Shown here piece after piece: positions 62,697-64,000 of a DNA stretch of 64,000 nucleotides. How positions within the stretch are numbered: position 1 is the stretch's first letter; every line of letters starts with the position of its first letter. Below the pieces are notes generated by a model. That model saw nothing but the letters and a program-made list of their open reading frames with translations, had not been told where the DNA came from and did not search any database. Source of the DNA: Altimarinus sp964500515 (GTDB lineage: Bacteria > Patescibacteriota > Gracilibacteria > BD1-5 > UBA6164). The stretch is taken from NCBI GenBank assembly GCA_964500515.1, contig CAZCNE010000003.1:62001-126000 (forward strand). Direction: 5' to 3'. Made by a program: the position numbers and the translations under genes.

Positions 62697-64000
62697 ATGA
62701 ATAAATATAAAAGAAATTCTAACAATTTTATAAAATTTTCTAGAAAACCTATAAAAATCAAAGAAAAAAATAGTAAAAACTTGAAAAAAATTATTGTATA
62801 TTTCATAACATTTCTATCATTTTGATTTTTAGTTATGTTAATAATTTTTTATATCAAGTTTATTATGCCTTTACCTGATGTAAGAAAACTAGATAGTTTA
62901 AATCTTGCAAAATCATCCATAATATATGACAGAGATTGAAATGAATTATACAAAATTTATAAGGAAAATAGAACATATATAAGTTTTGATAAAATTTCTA
63001 AAAATATGATAAATGCTTTGATTGCTTGAGAAGATAAAACTTTTTTAAAAAATACTTGAGTTGATTTTAGAAGAATGGTTTGAGCAATTGTATATTTTAT
63101 TATATGAAAAACAGATAAAGTTGAATGAACATCCACAATAACCCAACAACTTATAAGAAATACTTTGATTGAAAACAGAAGTTCAAAAGAAACAATCAAT
63201 GATAAAATAGAGAGAAAAATAAAAGAAGTTTATCTTTCTTATAAATTAAGCTCTTCTCTTTCAAAGGAAAAGATTTTAGAATTGTATTTAAATAAAATTG
63301 ATTTTTGAAGTAATTCTTATTGAATCGAACAAGCCTCAAAAACTTTTTTTGGAAAATCAGCAAAAGATTTAACTATTTTAGAAGCTTCTATTTTGGCTTC
63401 TTTACCAAAATGACCTACATACTATTCTCCATATACTCATGCAGATAGAGTTTTATGATATGTATATTTTTATAAAAAATGAGAAAAAGATCAAACAAAA
63501 ATTATTTCTGAGAAAGATAAAGAGTCAAACATAGAAAAAGTAAATTTACTTACTAATTATATAAAATGATTTAAATCAAAAAAAATTTCTTCTACATCTA
63601 ATGTAATTTGTTGATTAGAAAAAAAATACCACAAAAATTGAGTAATTGATATTGATTGAGATTCTTGTGGTGTAATTGAATACAACAAACTTTTAGATTT
63701 TCTAAACAGTATAAGGATTGAAGATGAATGAAATTATATAGAATATCAAACATGAAGAAAAGATTTTATATTACAAAGAATGCTTGAAGATTCATATATA
63801 GATTTCACTGAATATACAAATTCAATAATAAAATCTATTTGATATAAATTTAATAAAAATGTGGAAAAAATTAATGCTGCGCATTTTGTTATGTATATAA
63901 AAGAATATTTAGAAAAAAAATATTGAAAAGAATTTATTACTTCAGGTTGACTTAGAATATACACAACAATTGATCCTAAACTTCAAGCTAAAGCTGAAGA
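62697..64000 (+). CDS. class A penicillin-binding protein (GT51 transglycosylase part), continues past the window
   Basis: 435 codons visible. Basic cytoplasmic start, one span (about residues 32-56), then the GT51 domain: LINALIAGEDKTFLKNTGVD (catalytic Glu in EDxxF; usual H replaced by N/T), GTSTITQQLIRNT (motif 2), IERKIKEVYLSYKLSSSLSK, ILELYLNKIDFGSNSYGIEQ and ILASLPKGPTYYSPY. The transpeptidase domain starts near IYTTIDPKLQAKAE at the window edge. Peptidoglycan polymerase; its place directly behind the LCP gene fits envelope assembly. Confidence 0.92.

Overview
The window is very AT-rich, and its genes only make sense if UGA is read as glycine (translation table 25). Under the standard code almost every conserved gene breaks at in-frame TGA. 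Read as Gly, these codons complete invariant glycines: the EF-Tu P-loop, the SecA Walker A motif (two TGA), the YbeY zinc motif, and all five glycines of L20. UGA=Gly with a small, housekeeping-dominated gene set points to the candidate phyla Gracilibacteria or Absconditabacteria (SR1). The sequence alone does not separate the two.

Layout, left to right. 1-6.5 kb, minus strand: a partial HflX GTPase, an orphan receiver-like protein, an unknown 456-aa protein, a 48-aa ORF, two tandem Fic proteins and an SLH-like surface protein with a 30-bp minisatellite. 6.6-14.3 kb: a minimal alkyltransferase-like protein, EngB, two unknown plus-strand proteins, MtaB, DnaN, a PriA reduced to its C-terminal half, and a secreted protein with a Kazal-like domain. 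14.4-20 kb: small proteins, ribosomal L25, a cysteine-tailed thioredoxin-like protein, a FecR-like protein, a gene pair joined by a slippery A AAA AAG site, a lipoprotein and RuvA. 20-32.5 kb: SecA, two very large PKD-repeat surface proteins, a ferredoxin behind a structured leader or ncRNA, and a TtcA-like enzyme. 32.7-36.2 kb: tRNA-Gly, tRNA-Ile and tRNA-Pro, then rpsT-infC-rpmI-rplT, and YbaB.

37.0-42.8 kb holds a tight eight-gene minus-strand operon: PrgI-like, VirB4/TraC N-domain-like, VirB2-like pilin, two membrane proteins, SecG, a family-5 solute-binding-like lipo/anchor protein and a polytopic membrane protein. A VirB4-type ATPase domain and a permease are both missing from it. YbeY and SmpB precede it. 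Next come a 765-bp gene-free stretch with degenerate repeats and AhcY.

46.3-51.2 kb is an accessory region. Most genes at 46.35-49.35 kb contain no TGA-Gly codon, so they look imported from a standard-code donor. They are followed by a TauE-like permease, a truncated phage-type ORF and a frameshifted tyrosine-recombinase remnant. 51.2-64 kb returns to core genes: an IscU-like scaffold lacking its third Cys, a membrane protein with a HicA-like C-terminus, L1, a second VirB2-like pilin, KhpA, S16, L28, S10, EF-Tu, tRNA-Leu, tRNA-Ala and tRNA-Asp (the last with a partial duplicate of its 3' end), RpoD, a pseudouridine synthase, an LCP (LytR) protein and a partial class A penicillin-binding protein.

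Together the genes give a reduced translation, secretion and cell-wall core combined with large adhesive surface proteins and a stripped-down type IV secretion-like membrane complex. That would fit a host-attached or predatory life style, but the life style is inferred.
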